Shown: positions 6,869 to 15,065, numbered from the stretch's first letter. The stretch: 21,135 nt of DNA from JAGOTP01 sp964359565 (GCA_964359565.1 CAYHTN010000014.1:1-21135), one strand, 5' to 3'. Numbers and translations are program-made. Notes: a model not told the origin generated them from the letters alone.

Positions 6869-7810
6869 CTAAGAACGAGAGTGATAAATTTGTACGATCT
6901 CTTCAGCGAGCCGCTTCTTATAAATGCGCGCATTCTGAGGACTGTCTGCTATATCTTTTTGAATGCGGTTGATTTCTTCCATCGGTACGTAGGTGCAATC
7001 GATAAACAGCTGGATAATGTTCTCGTCCGCCTGCTGCAAGATCTTATTTGTCATGCTTTCGGCAGACTCATTCAAATAGACACCCGTACCAAGGCTTTTT
7101 GACATCATTTTCTCTTTCGTAATCGGATTCTCAAGAAGAGTCGTCGTAATGACAAATTTTTCTTTCTTATGGTAGTCACGTTGAAGATGGCGCCCCGCTA
7201 ACGCATTGAAAGTTTGATCGGTGCCACATAATTCAACGTCTACATCAAGTGCGACACTGTCATACCCTTGCATGAGGGGGTAGAAGAACTCATGGAGCCA
7301 AATGGGTTTGTTTTCGGTTAGGCGCTTCTCGAACATGTCGCGTTCAAGCATCTGCTGAACCGTAAAATGGGAGGCTATGTCTAACACATTTGATAGATTA
7401 AGTGCACCAAGCCATAACGAGTTGTAGACAACTTCCGGAGGGTTATCCTTGTCGTCAAAGCCTAAGAGCGGACGGATTTGCTCAAGCCATGTAGCAACAT
7501 TCTGTTCGACTTGGGGACGAGTAAGTTGCTGTCGTGCCGCTAACTTGTCCGTCGGATCACCAATCATGGCGGTAAAATCACCAATCAAAATAATGACTTT
7601 GTGTCCAAGTCTACGAAAACGCTCCAAAACCATATAATTGGTAGCATGACCAATGTGAAGAGCCGGACCCGTCGCATCCGCTCCAATGTAGATTCGGAGC
7701 TTTTTTCCACTAAGAATAGCCTCTTTCAATTTCTCTTTGCTGGGAAGAACAGAGGCAATACTCCGGGAAAGGAGTTCATCAATTTTTTGTATATCAGTAG
7801 GGTGTTCCAT
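6869..7810 (-). CDS. tyrS: Tyrosyl-tRNA synthetase, C-terminally short
   Basis: Class I synthetase that charges tRNA-Tyr; 313 residues. Seen: HIGH motif at 52-55 (ALHIGHA), the tyrosine/tRNA pocket YPLMQGYD and GTDQTFN, and the KMSKS-like loop KMMSKSLGTG at about 234-243. The protein ends with AEEIVQIYHSRS, where bacterial TyrRS normally continues into an S4 RNA-binding domain for another 80-100 residues; none is seen in the next minus-strand bases, where stops come soon. The ATG at 7810 (MEHPTDIQKIDELL) matches the family N-terminus; an in-frame TTG at 7840 is less likely. It follows two other minus-strand genes and ends before a shared terminator. Confidence 0.92.
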   Translation of the reverse strand: MEHPTDIQKIDELLSRSIASVLPSKEKLKEAILSGKKLRIYIGADATGPALHIGHATNYMVLERFRRLGHKVIILIGDFTAMIGDPTDKLAARQQLTRPQVEQNVATWLEQIRPLLGFDDKDNPPEVVYNSLWLGALNLSNVLDIASHFTVQQMLERDMFEKRLTENKPIWLHEFFYPLMQGYDSVALDVDVELCGTDQTFNALAGRHLQRDYHKKEKFVITTTLLENPITKEKMMSKSLGTGVYLNESAESMTNKILQQADENIIQLFIDCTYVPMEEINRIQKDIADSPQNARIYKKRLAEEIVQIYHSRS

Positions 7811-7945
7811 ACACTTTTTCAGCTTAACAGTATCTCTCAAAAATCTCCATTTGTTCTGTTATTGCTCAAAATAATCCAATAGCCATTGCTTGTGGTTTGA
7901 TACAAACTCAAGCCTTTCAATCTTGTGACAATCGAGTCAAAAGTC

Positions 7946-8350
7946 TTAGGGCTTCTTGGTTTTTATTTTCCACTTCTTTGAAGAACGGTGCAGATCAGCC
8001 CCTCTCACAATATAGACGATTTCAAAGCTCTTTTTCCTCTTTGAGAAGTTCTGAAACTCCAACATGAAATGCTTCTTTATGTCTGACAATGGGACATCGA
8101 TTTCAATAACTACTCCATTTTCTTGCTTTGCATAAGCGTTGGCCGTGCTCTCATTATCAGAGAAGTGCTGATAGCTAAGTCGTCCCAGCTTTTCGAGAGA
8201 CAGTACTTCAGCATCCAACTCAGAGGGGTAGGCGAAGTCTCTTCGTGCACGCTTTTGAAGAAGCTTGTTCCAAGAATCCCAAACCTTCTCCTGTACTGCG
8301 GGTGAATACAGCTGTAGGTCTCTCTCCTTGAGTCCGCGGTATAGTTTCAT
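7946..8350 (-). CDS. Small protein, possible ADP-ribosyltransferase fold
   Basis: A 134-residue protein not firmly recognised. Its layout MKLYRGL near the N-terminus, then HFSDNESTANAYA, then VVIEIDVPLSDI and a last strand FEIVYIVRGADL recalls ADP-ribosyltransferase-like folds, where an Arg or His in the first strand and a Ser/Thr-x-x-x-A-x-x-YA segment line the NAD pocket. The assignment is by pattern only. The C-terminus is very basic (KKWKIKTKKP). It lies 34 bp after the hydrolase gene on the same strand, so they may be co-transcribed. No antitoxin-like partner is adjacent. Confidence 0.55.
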   Translation of the reverse strand: MKLYRGLKERDLQLYSPAVQEKVWDSWNKLLQKRARRDFAYPSELDAEVLSLEKLGRLSYQHFSDNESTANAYAKQENGVVIEIDVPLSDIKKHFMLEFQNFSKRKKSFEIVYIVRGADLHRSSKKWKIKTKKP

Positions 8351-8384
8351 AGGTATTTCGATTTACAGAGGCGTATTCGGTTTA

Positions 8385-8954
8385 TCAATTCATCAAACCG
8401 CGTATTGCATCAAGAGCACTTGGGAGAATCGTCACAGCGTCACTTCCGCTAAAATGTCCCTTGGCAGATTCGACAATGATCCGAGACCCAAGGCTGTCTT
8501 CAAAGATAGATCGGTTCACCTCTAATGGCACTACTGGATCATCATCAGAGAAAATTGCCACACTTTTCGGAATAAGGGCGCGGACTTTTTCAAAATCAAT
8601 CGGAGTTTCGAGCCATGGCTTGCCTATCCGCTTCTCCTCATCAGTTTCTGCGTTGGTCAGATGAAACCATCCAGCGACAAAGACTGCTCCTCCAATTTTT
8701 GAGCCACGACGCTCTACATACCGCAAAATAGCTTGGCAGCCGATACTATGGCCAACGAAATAGGTTTCGCTGTCGGGCACCCCAACAACCTTAGCCAAGT
8801 GATCGTTCCAAGCGTCGATGGTCGGCTCGTCAGGATTGGGCATGGTAGGAACCGACGTCCAAATGCCTTTTGATTCCAATTCGTTTTGTAGCCATGGAAA
8901 CCAGCCCTCTCCCGGAAAGCCACTCCAGCCATGGATGATAAAAACACGTTTCAT
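8385..8954 (-). CDS. RBBP9/YdeN-family alpha/beta hydrolase
   Basis: A 189-residue serine hydrolase. The N-terminus KRVFIIHGWSG forms the first strand and oxyanion region; the nucleophile elbow is GHSIG with Ser70; the acid is in FSDDDPVVP (Asp138 or Asp139) and the base in KGHFSG (His167). The size and motif order match the RBBP9/YdeN family (PF06821), single-domain cytoplasmic hydrolases of mostly unknown substrate. It precedes the small ADP-ribosyltransferase-like gene. No signal peptide or membrane segment. Confidence 0.85.
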   Translation of the reverse strand: MKRVFIIHGWSGFPGEGWFPWLQNELESKGIWTSVPTMPNPDEPTIDAWNDHLAKVVGVPDSETYFVGHSIGCQAILRYVERRGSKIGGAVFVAGWFHLTNAETDEEKRIGKPWLETPIDFEKVRALIPKSVAIFSDDDPVVPLEVNRSIFEDSLGSRIIVESAKGHFSGSDAVTILPSALDAIRGLMN

Positions 8955-9009
8955 AACATTAGACTAAGGCAAAATCAGATCCCTGACTACTACTTCGAAA
9001 AGTAGCTAC

Positions 9010-9675
9010 CTACTGAGCCTGAGTTTGAGATACGACGGGTGGCTCAATACTCATCCCTTCTGGATTTGGCATTGAACCAAACTCTGGCAAACCGAAGCGT
9101 GATAAATAACTTGCAAATCTCTGTGATAATGACTCTCTAAAAAGCTCGTTCACTGTAGCTATATAACCATTCTTGAGAAATTGCTGGTACACTAACTCAG
9201 TTGGCAAAGTATAAAAATGCTTGAAATCTATAATCAATTCTGGAACCTTTAATATATCGTCACTTTCAAAGTAATGATACCGCTTGAACTGATCGTTCTT
9301 TTTTATTCGCTTTAAGTCGCTCAAATCATCTTTTGATACGAACTTACGCATCTGCCAATCGTTGAGATGTTGCCCTTGCGTAAAAGACTCGAAAGAGTAG
9401 GCTGGACAAACTAAAACCGTTGGCAAGTACTTATCATGTTTTGCCGCAGCTTGATTTGAAGAGTGCGCAGGAGGGGTCTTTGCCTTCTCTCGTGAGAAGT
9501 AGTCCTGCTCAAGATCACAGTCTTGACTCATGACCACGGCGTATCTAATCGAAGTTGGATCAGCCTGATAATCAGTCGTAGCAAAATAAAAACTCAAGTC
9601 GGTAAGAATATCTCCCTGATGTATCCTGTTAGCGACTGCTTTGACGTATCTTTGTTCAATTTTACTTACCCACAT
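9010..9675 (-). CDS. Defence-operon protein with QGDIL and SQDCDL motifs, unknown
   Basis: A 221-residue protein, last gene of the defence operon. It has an N-terminal segment HQGDIL, then YAVVMSQDCDLEQD after about 30 residues, then charged stretches and a helical C-terminus (ELFRESLSQRFASYLSRFG). The Cys in SQDCDL with acidic neighbours could be a functional site, but no enzyme family is recognised with certainty. The ATG at 9675 (MWVSKIEQRY) is preferred to the TTG five codons upstream; it overlaps the end of the preceding 74-residue gene by 14 bp, pointing to coupled translation. No membrane segment or signal peptide. Confidence 0.7.
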   Translation of the reverse strand: MWVSKIEQRYVKAVANRIHQGDILTDLSFYFATTDYQADPTSIRYAVVMSQDCDLEQDYFSREKAKTPPAHSSNQAAAKHDKYLPTVLVCPAYSFESFTQGQHLNDWQMRKFVSKDDLSDLKRIKKNDQFKRYHYFESDDILKVPELIIDFKHFYTLPTELVYQQFLKNGYIATVNELFRESLSQRFASYLSRFGLPEFGSMPNPEGMSIEPPVVSQTQAQ

Positions 9676-9886
9676 ATCGTAAGCCGCCAAAGGTGTTCTT
9701 TTTCGTCAAAAGATCGGTGCTGCTACCCCCTGTCTGGTCTTTTTTCTTGAAGGGATCATGGCTCTCATTATCTGGAAAGATCACGCAATAGCTACGATCA
9801 GCGATGTTCAAAGATTCTTGGATGCAATAGATCGAGGCGAGATTCATTTCGACTGGTTCAATAAAATTGAAGGAGGAGTTTAACAT
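9662..9886 (-). CDS. Small unrecognised protein of the defence operon
   Basis: A 74-residue protein. It begins 2 bp after the TAG of the TIGR04255-like gene and ends 14 bp inside the next gene, which supports it being translated. A purine-rich GAGAG lies just before the ATG. The first half is mixed hydrophobic with a SYCVIFPD strand; the second half is polar (SHDPFKKKDQTGGSSTD). No domain is recognised. It could be a small effector or a subunit of its neighbours. Confidence 0.55.
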   Translation of the reverse strand: MLNSSFNFIEPVEMNLASIYCIQESLNIADRSYCVIFPDNESHDPFKKKDQTGGSSTDLLTKKNTFGGLRYVGK

Positions 9887-9888
9887 AG

Positions 9889-10671
9889 CTACTCTCGATT
9901 ATCAGTGTTTAGCATATCCCTTAAATCATCCGTTACGCTTGCTTCAAAAAGTTTTTCCGCATGACCATTATAGGATTTTACTGTTTCAACGAGCTGTTTA
10001 ATGTTTGCTTCAAACGGCAATCTGGAGTAGCAGTCAATATCGAGCACGAAGTTCGGACGTAGGGCGGCATTAGGATAATCACTGTTCCAAACACCAAAAT
10101 TAAAAGTGATGTCTGCATCCGTCTCCTTGAAGACAAGTTGCCCCATGGCTCTTGCGTATTTCTTTGAGTGCTCTGAGGCAAAATTTATTGCTCCAAGCAG
10201 AGAGCTGGGGAATAGCTTGGTCCAATCCTTACCCTCTAATTCCTTATAGCTCACGTCATTTACATATCTTAAGCCGAGACGAGCAATTGTTTCTACCTTT
10301 GAGTACTCTATAAACTTACAAATTACTTTTTCTACGTCGCCTGCTAATTCAGTTGAATCACTGTATTTCTCGTATTCAATAAATACATGGTCGGAGGATA
10401 CCTCAAGCTTCTTTGATTTTGTCTCATCAAAATAATTCCAGAGAATTACCTTACCGCTTTCCTGCTGTATCTCCCCAGTCTTTCCGTTGAGCATGAAGCT
10501 CTTAATGATGTTCTCCTTTTGCTCATGAATCGGAAAGATTGACCTAATATCAGAGGAGAAACTTTGAAGAAAGTTCAGCTCAATTTTTACGGAAAAATCA
10601 ACTCTCAGCACCACCTTTGAAAGAAAGTTTCGTGTGTACTTACGTTTTGGTACCCCCGTTGTTTCGGTCAT
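9889..10671 (-). CDS. TIGR04255-family-like protein
   Basis: A 260-residue protein resembling the TIGR04255 family, often seen next to restriction or defence genes but of unknown activity. Supporting segments: the N-terminal RKYTRNFLSKVVLRVDF, the central ARLGLRYVNDV, NFVLDIDCYS, and the C-terminal HAEKLFEASVTDDL. Two starts are possible. ATG 10671 matches the usual family N-terminus. ATG 10743 adds 24 unconserved residues but has AGGAGG three bases before it, so the longer form is not excluded. It lies between the Z1 gene and the 74-residue gene. Confidence 0.7.
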   Translation of the reverse strand: MTETTGVPKRKYTRNFLSKVVLRVDFSVKIELNFLQSFSSDIRSIFPIHEQKENIIKSFMLNGKTGEIQQESGKVILWNYFDETKSKKLEVSSDHVFIEYEKYSDSTELAGDVEKVICKFIEYSKVETIARLGLRYVNDVSYKELEGKDWTKLFPSSLLGAINFASEHSKKYARAMGQLVFKETDADITFNFGVWNSDYPNAALRPNFVLDIDCYSRLPFEANIKQLVETVKSYNGHAEKLFEASVTDDLRDMLNTDNRE

Positions 10672-10775
10672 ATTAAGGACTATCTGATTAGAAAAGGAGC
10701 GTCTTGTCAAACATAAGTATAGCAGCAGAGAATGTAGAAACATACTCCTCCTAAATCTCCCATTCTTCTACCGTA

Positions 10776-12665
10776 CTACTTTGCGCTCAGATAGAAGCAA
10801 GCTCCCTCGGCGAACTTGATGTTTGGTATCCAAAGCGGCGAGCCCTCCCATCCTTTCTCTATTTCTCCCCGTACTCTGTACAGCGTCAAAACGAGTTTAT
10901 CATTGTAACGTTTACCCAAATCACGATCGTCGGGGGAAAGAAGGGTACCTGTGTTTTTACTGATGTTCCTATCTGTCCTCACAACGATTCGACATTCTGG
11001 TTTTTGGGAAGACTCTTTGAGCGCATGTATACAGCTTGGAAAGTCGTGACTCTCCCACGGGTCGCTCTTATCCGTTCTGATAAGTTCAAGTACGGAGATG
11101 ATTTCATCCATGCTTGTGAGTCTGTCTGCATCTTCGGTACCAAGCAGTTCATCGAGCTTCTTCAAGTTCGTGGAGAGAGGAAGCGAAGGAAAGTAATTCA
11201 CCCCTCCTGCAAGGATAGCCAGTTCATCGCTCTTCAGTACATTCGGGCGCGTTGGTCTCGTACCACGAGGAGTAAGTACGCTTACAGCACCCGGTCCTTT
11301 CTCTCGTAGAATAGCGAAGAGCGCATTGTTTGCATCGTTGAGCTCACGGAACAGCTTTGCCAGAGGTTCAGGCGTAAAGATGCGGCAGAGACCGCCATCA
11401 CGGTCGTAGCCAAAAATACGTGCGTGCTGCCAACAGGTATCAGCCTGCGGGGTCTTGGAGCTACGGCAGTAGTAAACCGTATGAAGGCTCGGGAAGGTTA
11501 CTCCTCGCCCCAGACTGTTTCCTCCAACGAGAACATTCAAGCCAGTGTCGTAACGCACACCGTCGAGCGTGTTTTTGTTCAGCGTTAGAACATTTATCTG
11601 TGGTAGACCATTTTTCAGAAAGGCGATCACTTCCTCTATAGGGCTGAGCCCCGGCTTGGTTCTTTGCAGATCATTCCACGCGTCCTGCAAGCCGTGCGGA
11701 AAGGTTTGTGCCTTGCTCAGAACATCGTGACGAACCTCCTCCAAAAACTGCTCTACCTTCTCTTTTGCTTTATCATGCTCTCCGATTTTTACCCCGGGGT
11801 GGATGAGCATACTGCAAACATTCCGTTCCTTGGAGATAAGGCTATGGGCTCCTGCGATCAAGAAAGCCAGCACAGCTTTGCGGAAGCCTTCAGGAACCTC
11901 TTTTGTTTTAAGGAGAGAGTCCTTCTCATTATCAGGCGTTAGACGTATGCAAGAACTGCCTTCGCCGTAAAAGAAGTCTCCTCCCAGATACCTTGTTCCC
12001 GGAGCAATATAATGAGCGAAAGAGGGACGCCAATCGGAATCCTTGGCTTGGAGAAGGAGTGATTGCGGGGTAGCGGTAACGTGCAAATAAAAGCTGGAAG
12101 GAGCTTGCTTGCGCAGGCTTTCCAAAGCGTGATGGATAGCGCTTTTATCTGACTGATTTACCTTCGTATTCAGGCTCGAAGCATCACCCTCATCGTCCAA
12201 CAAGAAAAGTGGCTGATCTTTGAAATGTTGATTCGTACCGATGTGGTTCAGCCAATGTTTCAGAACCCGTACGTTCTTTTTTAAGACTACTATCGTAGGA
12301 ATGGGGGTCTTGGGAACGGTCAGGAACTCGTCGTCATCCGTTTCTCCCAAAACACGAAAACCGTCCATGAAACCGCCTAAAGACTTTTTCGTGCGTTCAA
12401 GTGTCTGGCGGTACAGCATCACGTTATCGGTTGTCACCAAGACAAAGAACCGAAAACCAGCATCCGCAGCTACGGACGCCACTCCGAACATTTGCCCTGT
12501 CTTTCCGCTTTGTACGTGACCGAATAGAAGGCCGGAGACATGCTCATTGAAACTAAAATCGACTAGATGCTTCTTGGCGAACTCCTCCGCTGAAAGGCGC
12601 AACGAAACGGACGAGTTCGGAACAGCGTCCTCCGCCTTCCTCAAGTATGTTTCCAAGTAGTTCAT
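10776..12665 (-). CDS. Z1-domain helicase-like ATPase of a restriction-modification system
   Basis: A 629-residue P-loop ATPase. The Walker A is GHVQSGKT (49-56), an acidic motif II appears as FLLDDEGDASS, and later LVGGNSLGRGVTFP and QHARIFGYD are the characteristic Z1 (PF10593) and SF2-like motif VI segments. Z1 proteins are associated with restriction-modification loci and are thought to remodel or translocate along DNA; that role is inferred here. The ATG at 12665 overlaps the stop of the endonuclease gene (ATGA), which fixes this start over an upstream in-frame candidate. It presumably works with the nuclease and methyltransferase. No nuclease motif was noticed in it. Confidence 0.88.
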   Translation of the reverse strand: MNYLETYLRKAEDAVPNSSVSLRLSAEEFAKKHLVDFSFNEHVSGLLFGHVQSGKTGQMFGVASVAADAGFRFFVLVTTDNVMLYRQTLERTKKSLGGFMDGFRVLGETDDDEFLTVPKTPIPTIVVLKKNVRVLKHWLNHIGTNQHFKDQPLFLLDDEGDASSLNTKVNQSDKSAIHHALESLRKQAPSSFYLHVTATPQSLLLQAKDSDWRPSFAHYIAPGTRYLGGDFFYGEGSSCIRLTPDNEKDSLLKTKEVPEGFRKAVLAFLIAGAHSLISKERNVCSMLIHPGVKIGEHDKAKEKVEQFLEEVRHDVLSKAQTFPHGLQDAWNDLQRTKPGLSPIEEVIAFLKNGLPQINVLTLNKNTLDGVRYDTGLNVLVGGNSLGRGVTFPSLHTVYYCRSSKTPQADTCWQHARIFGYDRDGGLCRIFTPEPLAKLFRELNDANNALFAILREKGPGAVSVLTPRGTRPTRPNVLKSDELAILAGGVNYFPSLPLSTNLKKLDELLGTEDADRLTSMDEIISVLELIRTDKSDPWESHDFPSCIHALKESSQKPECRIVVRTDRNISKNTGTLLSPDDRDLGKRYNDKLVLTLYRVRGEIEKGWEGSPLWIPNIKFAEGACFYLSAK

Positions 12666-13717
12666 AGAGATGGTGAGAAGTCCAAAAACCACACGTCGGG
12701 ATTCCGCGTGGCCGTAAGCACGAGTCTGTCTTTTCCATACTTTTGCAACATGGGAGGCGTAACGAGCTCCCCAACCTTCAGAGCTCCAGCAGCTTCCATG
12801 CGTCCCTTTATCCACCTACCGAGGGTTTGAAGGTCGTCCTCTGAACGAAAGTTCTTGCTGTAATCGCCACTGACCTTGCAACGGAACTTCCAACCGTCAT
12901 CCGTGTAGACGGTGAAGGGCGTATCCACTTTCGGATACCCTTTCTGTTTTGTTGTCTCGCTCGAAACAATGACCTCGACTTCATACCAAGCACGCGGACG
13001 TACAGCCTTGGTCGCACTTGACTCACGTCCCTTTCCGAAATACGCGTTCAAATTGCTTTTTAGCTCTGTCTTCAATGGAATGCTGAAAGAAAGACTCATC
13101 AGATCATCCCGCACCTTCTCTAGCTCCCCATTAGGCACTTTTTCGACGGCGTTTCTCCCCTCCAACAGGTCAGAGCGCTGGATGATCTTGTAATCGGTGT
13201 ACTCCAAGATAGGCTTGGTAGCCTTCAAAGCAAGGTTCTGATGCAGTTCAACTAATCGATTCACCGAAGTCGCCTCTGTAAGGAGAATGTCTGCTTCCCA
13301 TTGGCCATCTAATCCCAAGACCCCGGAAAGGTTTGAGGAACCCAAAATAGATGCTTGTGGCAACGCATCATTCAAAAACGTGTAGATTTTTCCGTGGAAC
13401 TTGAACGCGGTGCAGACACGAACCTCTCCAATTTTCTCATCACGTAAGAATCTCCCAAGAGAACAAGCTGCTTCGTGCTGAGGACGTGTAAATCCTTCGC
13501 GTCCGTGCATTCCGATTATCAGGTCACACTTCTTTTTTCGATTACCGCCGTTGTAATGAGATAGAATTGCCTTGAGCTCCATTAACGAATCCTCAGAGAC
13601 GTACCCTGTAGCGATCTTGATGTCGTTTGCTGGAACGAGTTGGCGTTCAAACGTTTCCCGAAAACTCGAAAAACCTGAGGGCTTGAGCGGTATGACGCTG
13701 GAATAAATAAGCTCCAT
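12662..13717 (-). CDS. NgoFVII-family PLD-type restriction endonuclease
   Basis: A 351-residue protein. The N-terminal half (about 1-180) is a phospholipase-D-like nuclease domain: FHGKIYTF supplies H108 and K110, and ILGSSNLSG supplies S128 and N129, with Glu141 in WEADILL. Only one HxK half is present, so dimerisation is needed to make the active site, as in BfiI-type enzymes. The C-terminal half (about 235-350) contains FTVYTDDGWKFRCKVSGDYSKNF and is probably the DNA-recognition part of the RE_NgoFVII family (PF09565). Family members pair with a cytosine-5 methyltransferase, which lies 1 bp upstream. The recognition site cannot be predicted from sequence. Confidence 0.85.
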   Translation of the reverse strand: MELIYSSVIPLKPSGFSSFRETFERQLVPANDIKIATGYVSEDSLMELKAILSHYNGGNRKKKCDLIIGMHGREGFTRPQHEAACSLGRFLRDEKIGEVRVCTAFKFHGKIYTFLNDALPQASILGSSNLSGVLGLDGQWEADILLTEATSVNRLVELHQNLALKATKPILEYTDYKIIQRSDLLEGRNAVEKVPNGELEKVRDDLMSLSFSIPLKTELKSNLNAYFGKGRESSATKAVRPRAWYEVEVIVSSETTKQKGYPKVDTPFTVYTDDGWKFRCKVSGDYSKNFRSEDDLQTLGRWIKGRMEAAGALKVGELVTPPMLQKYGKDRLVLTATRNPDVWFLDFSPSL

Positions 13718-13718
13718 A

Positions 13719-14732
13719 TCAGCTGTTTTTCAAAAACCCCTTGATCGCTTTCGCTACGACCCTGATAGCGACAGGCGGAACAGAGTTCCCGATTTGGCGA
13801 CGAACTTCTGTTATAGAACCCTCAAAAACGAAATCATCAGGGTATCCGAAAAGCCTTGCCCGCTCTCTATTGGTCAGTGGTCTCGGTTCTGAAAAGTGGT
13901 ATCCCCACGTCCCACCTCCTCCCCCGGCGATAATCGTTGTTGAAGGCTTGTTCGGATGGAGTCGCCTATATACGTGGCTTATCATTCCTTTAACGTAGTA
14001 CGGGGAGTTCTTCGGGATGTCGGCAAAGTTTCCGCCGGGAGGAATGATCTTCAGTTTTTCTTTTGTATTCTCTGTAATTTTTTGATGCTCATTATTGAAA
14101 GCGGCCTTTTCAGCACCTTCGAGAGCTTCTCTCGCCCCAACGTAAGATCGCTTATCGTGAGTATGTGCAGGCATCACAAAATCCTTTTTGATGTCGTTCC
14201 GAATACCAATGATAAGCACGCGTTCACGAAGCTGCGGTGCTCCGTAATTAGCAAAATTGACCCGATGAACCTGCACTCGATAACCGACATCACCAAAGTC
14301 CTTTACTATCTGATTGATCGCCTCACCTTTGTTGGCAGTCAAAAGCCCTTTTACATTCTCCGCAACAAAAACCTTGGGCATCTTTGTGCTTACAGCTCTC
14401 ACGAAGTGCCGGTATAAGTTCCCTCGTTCCGTGCCGAGCCCCTTACGCTTCCAGATCATTGAAAAGTCTTGGCAGGGAAAACCGCCCAACATCACATCGC
14501 AACGCGATAGGCTGTCGAAATCTACCTTCGTTACATCCCCCTCTATAACATGATCGCCGAAGTTTCTTTTGTATGTTTCACAAGCCCAGTGATCTATATC
14601 GTTTGCCCAGCTTATCCGAAAACCCTCCTGCGTAAAGCCGAGATCCATTCCTCCACAACCAGCGAAAAGTGAGCCAACGGAAAACCTTACTCTCGACGGT
14701 TTGCGAGTGTTTTTTGCCATATTCATGTTCAT
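13719..14732 (-). CDS. DNA (cytosine-5-)-methyltransferase
   Basis: A 337-residue m5C methyltransferase that protects host DNA from the partner nuclease. Motif I SLFAGCGGMDLGF (21-33), motif IV GGFPCQDFS with catalytic Cys87, motif VI ENV (125-127), motif VIII QLRERVLIIG, and motifs IX/X ending with RQIGNSVPPVA are all present and in the usual order. The target-recognition region between VIII and IX is of moderate length. It is the first gene of the minus-strand operon; AGGA lies upstream of the ATG at 14732 (later ATGs at 14726 and 14720 are possible). It faces the controller gene across nested operator repeats. Confidence 0.95.
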   Translation of the reverse strand: MNMNMAKNTRKPSRVRFSVGSLFAGCGGMDLGFTQEGFRISWANDIDHWACETYKRNFGDHVIEGDVTKVDFDSLSRCDVMLGGFPCQDFSMIWKRKGLGTERGNLYRHFVRAVSTKMPKVFVAENVKGLLTANKGEAINQIVKDFGDVGYRVQVHRVNFANYGAPQLRERVLIIGIRNDIKKDFVMPAHTHDKRSYVGAREALEGAEKAAFNNEHQKITENTKEKLKIIPPGGNFADIPKNSPYYVKGMISHVYRRLHPNKPSTTIIAGGGGGTWGYHFSEPRPLTNRERARLFGYPDDFVFEGSITEVRRQIGNSVPPVAIRVVAKAIKGFLKNS

Positions 14733-14743
14733 TCAGTTCCTAT

Positions 14744-14822
14744 AGATGACTATAAGTATCACTGTGGACGTACAGTATCACCAAAGAAGTGATACTCATA
14801 GTCCGTCGCTCTATAGTCATCT
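14744..14822. promoter_or_regulatory. Nested inverted-repeat operator (C-box-like) between controller and methyltransferase
   Basis: AGATGACTATA (14744-14754) is a perfect complement of TATAGTCATCT (14812-14822). Inside, GACTATAAGTATCACT (14748-14763) pairs with AGTGATACTCATAGTC (14788-14803) with one mismatch, and AGTATCAC (14774-14781) pairs with GTGATACT (14789-14796). The GACT/AGTC and AGTATCAC units resemble restriction-modification C-boxes. TATAGT at 14812-14817 (plus) and on the minus strand at 14754-14749 may be divergent -10 elements, so binding here could control both transcription units. Confidence 0.7.
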
Positions 14823-14840
14823 GCCACCTACCCTAAAGAG

Positions 14841-15059
14841 GTGAAAAATGACGAGATTTTGAAAAAGTTTGGCAAGCGCGTAAAAGCGTTGCGCCTACAG
14901 AAAGGCATCACGTCTCAAATGGCCTTGGCGAACAAGGCTGGTTTGGATCGTACCTACGTGGGTGGACTTGAACGGGGAGAAAGAAACGTCGCCTTGGTGA
15001 ACATCTCAAAGTTGGCCAAAGCGTTAGGCGTGGATTTGGGCGATCTTTTTAGATTTTAA
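14841..15059 (+). CDS. Xre-family / controller (C) protein-like regulator
   Basis: A 72-residue protein that is almost entirely a helix-turn-helix: FGKRVKALRLQKGITSQMALANKAGLDRT..., then YVGGLERGERN and LVNISKLAKALGVDLGDLF. The size, single domain and position divergent to a methyltransferase fit restriction-modification C proteins, which bind upstream boxes and time nuclease expression. The start is GTG 14841 (MKNDEILKKFG); the nearby ATG 14848 is in another frame. The purine-rich AAAGAG abuts the GTG. It probably regulates itself and the divergent operon through 14744-14822. Confidence 0.85.
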   Translation: MKNDEILKKFGKRVKALRLQKGITSQMALANKAGLDRTYVGGLERGERNVALVNISKLAKALGVDLGDLFRF

Positions 15060-15065
15060 GTAACA

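Noticed and set aside
14117..14130. CTTCGAGAGCTTCT inside the methyltransferase gene, identical to 14 bases of the pyrD/nrdD leader
   Set aside because: It lies in a coding region that reads as normal protein (REALEGAE), without the hairpin or T run, so it is probably chance.
9010..14732. Calling the locus a DISARM system
   Set aside because: It has an m5C methyltransferase, a PLD protein and a helicase-like ATPase, but the PLD protein is NgoFVII-like, the ATPase is Z1, and no DUF1998 (DrmB) protein is present.
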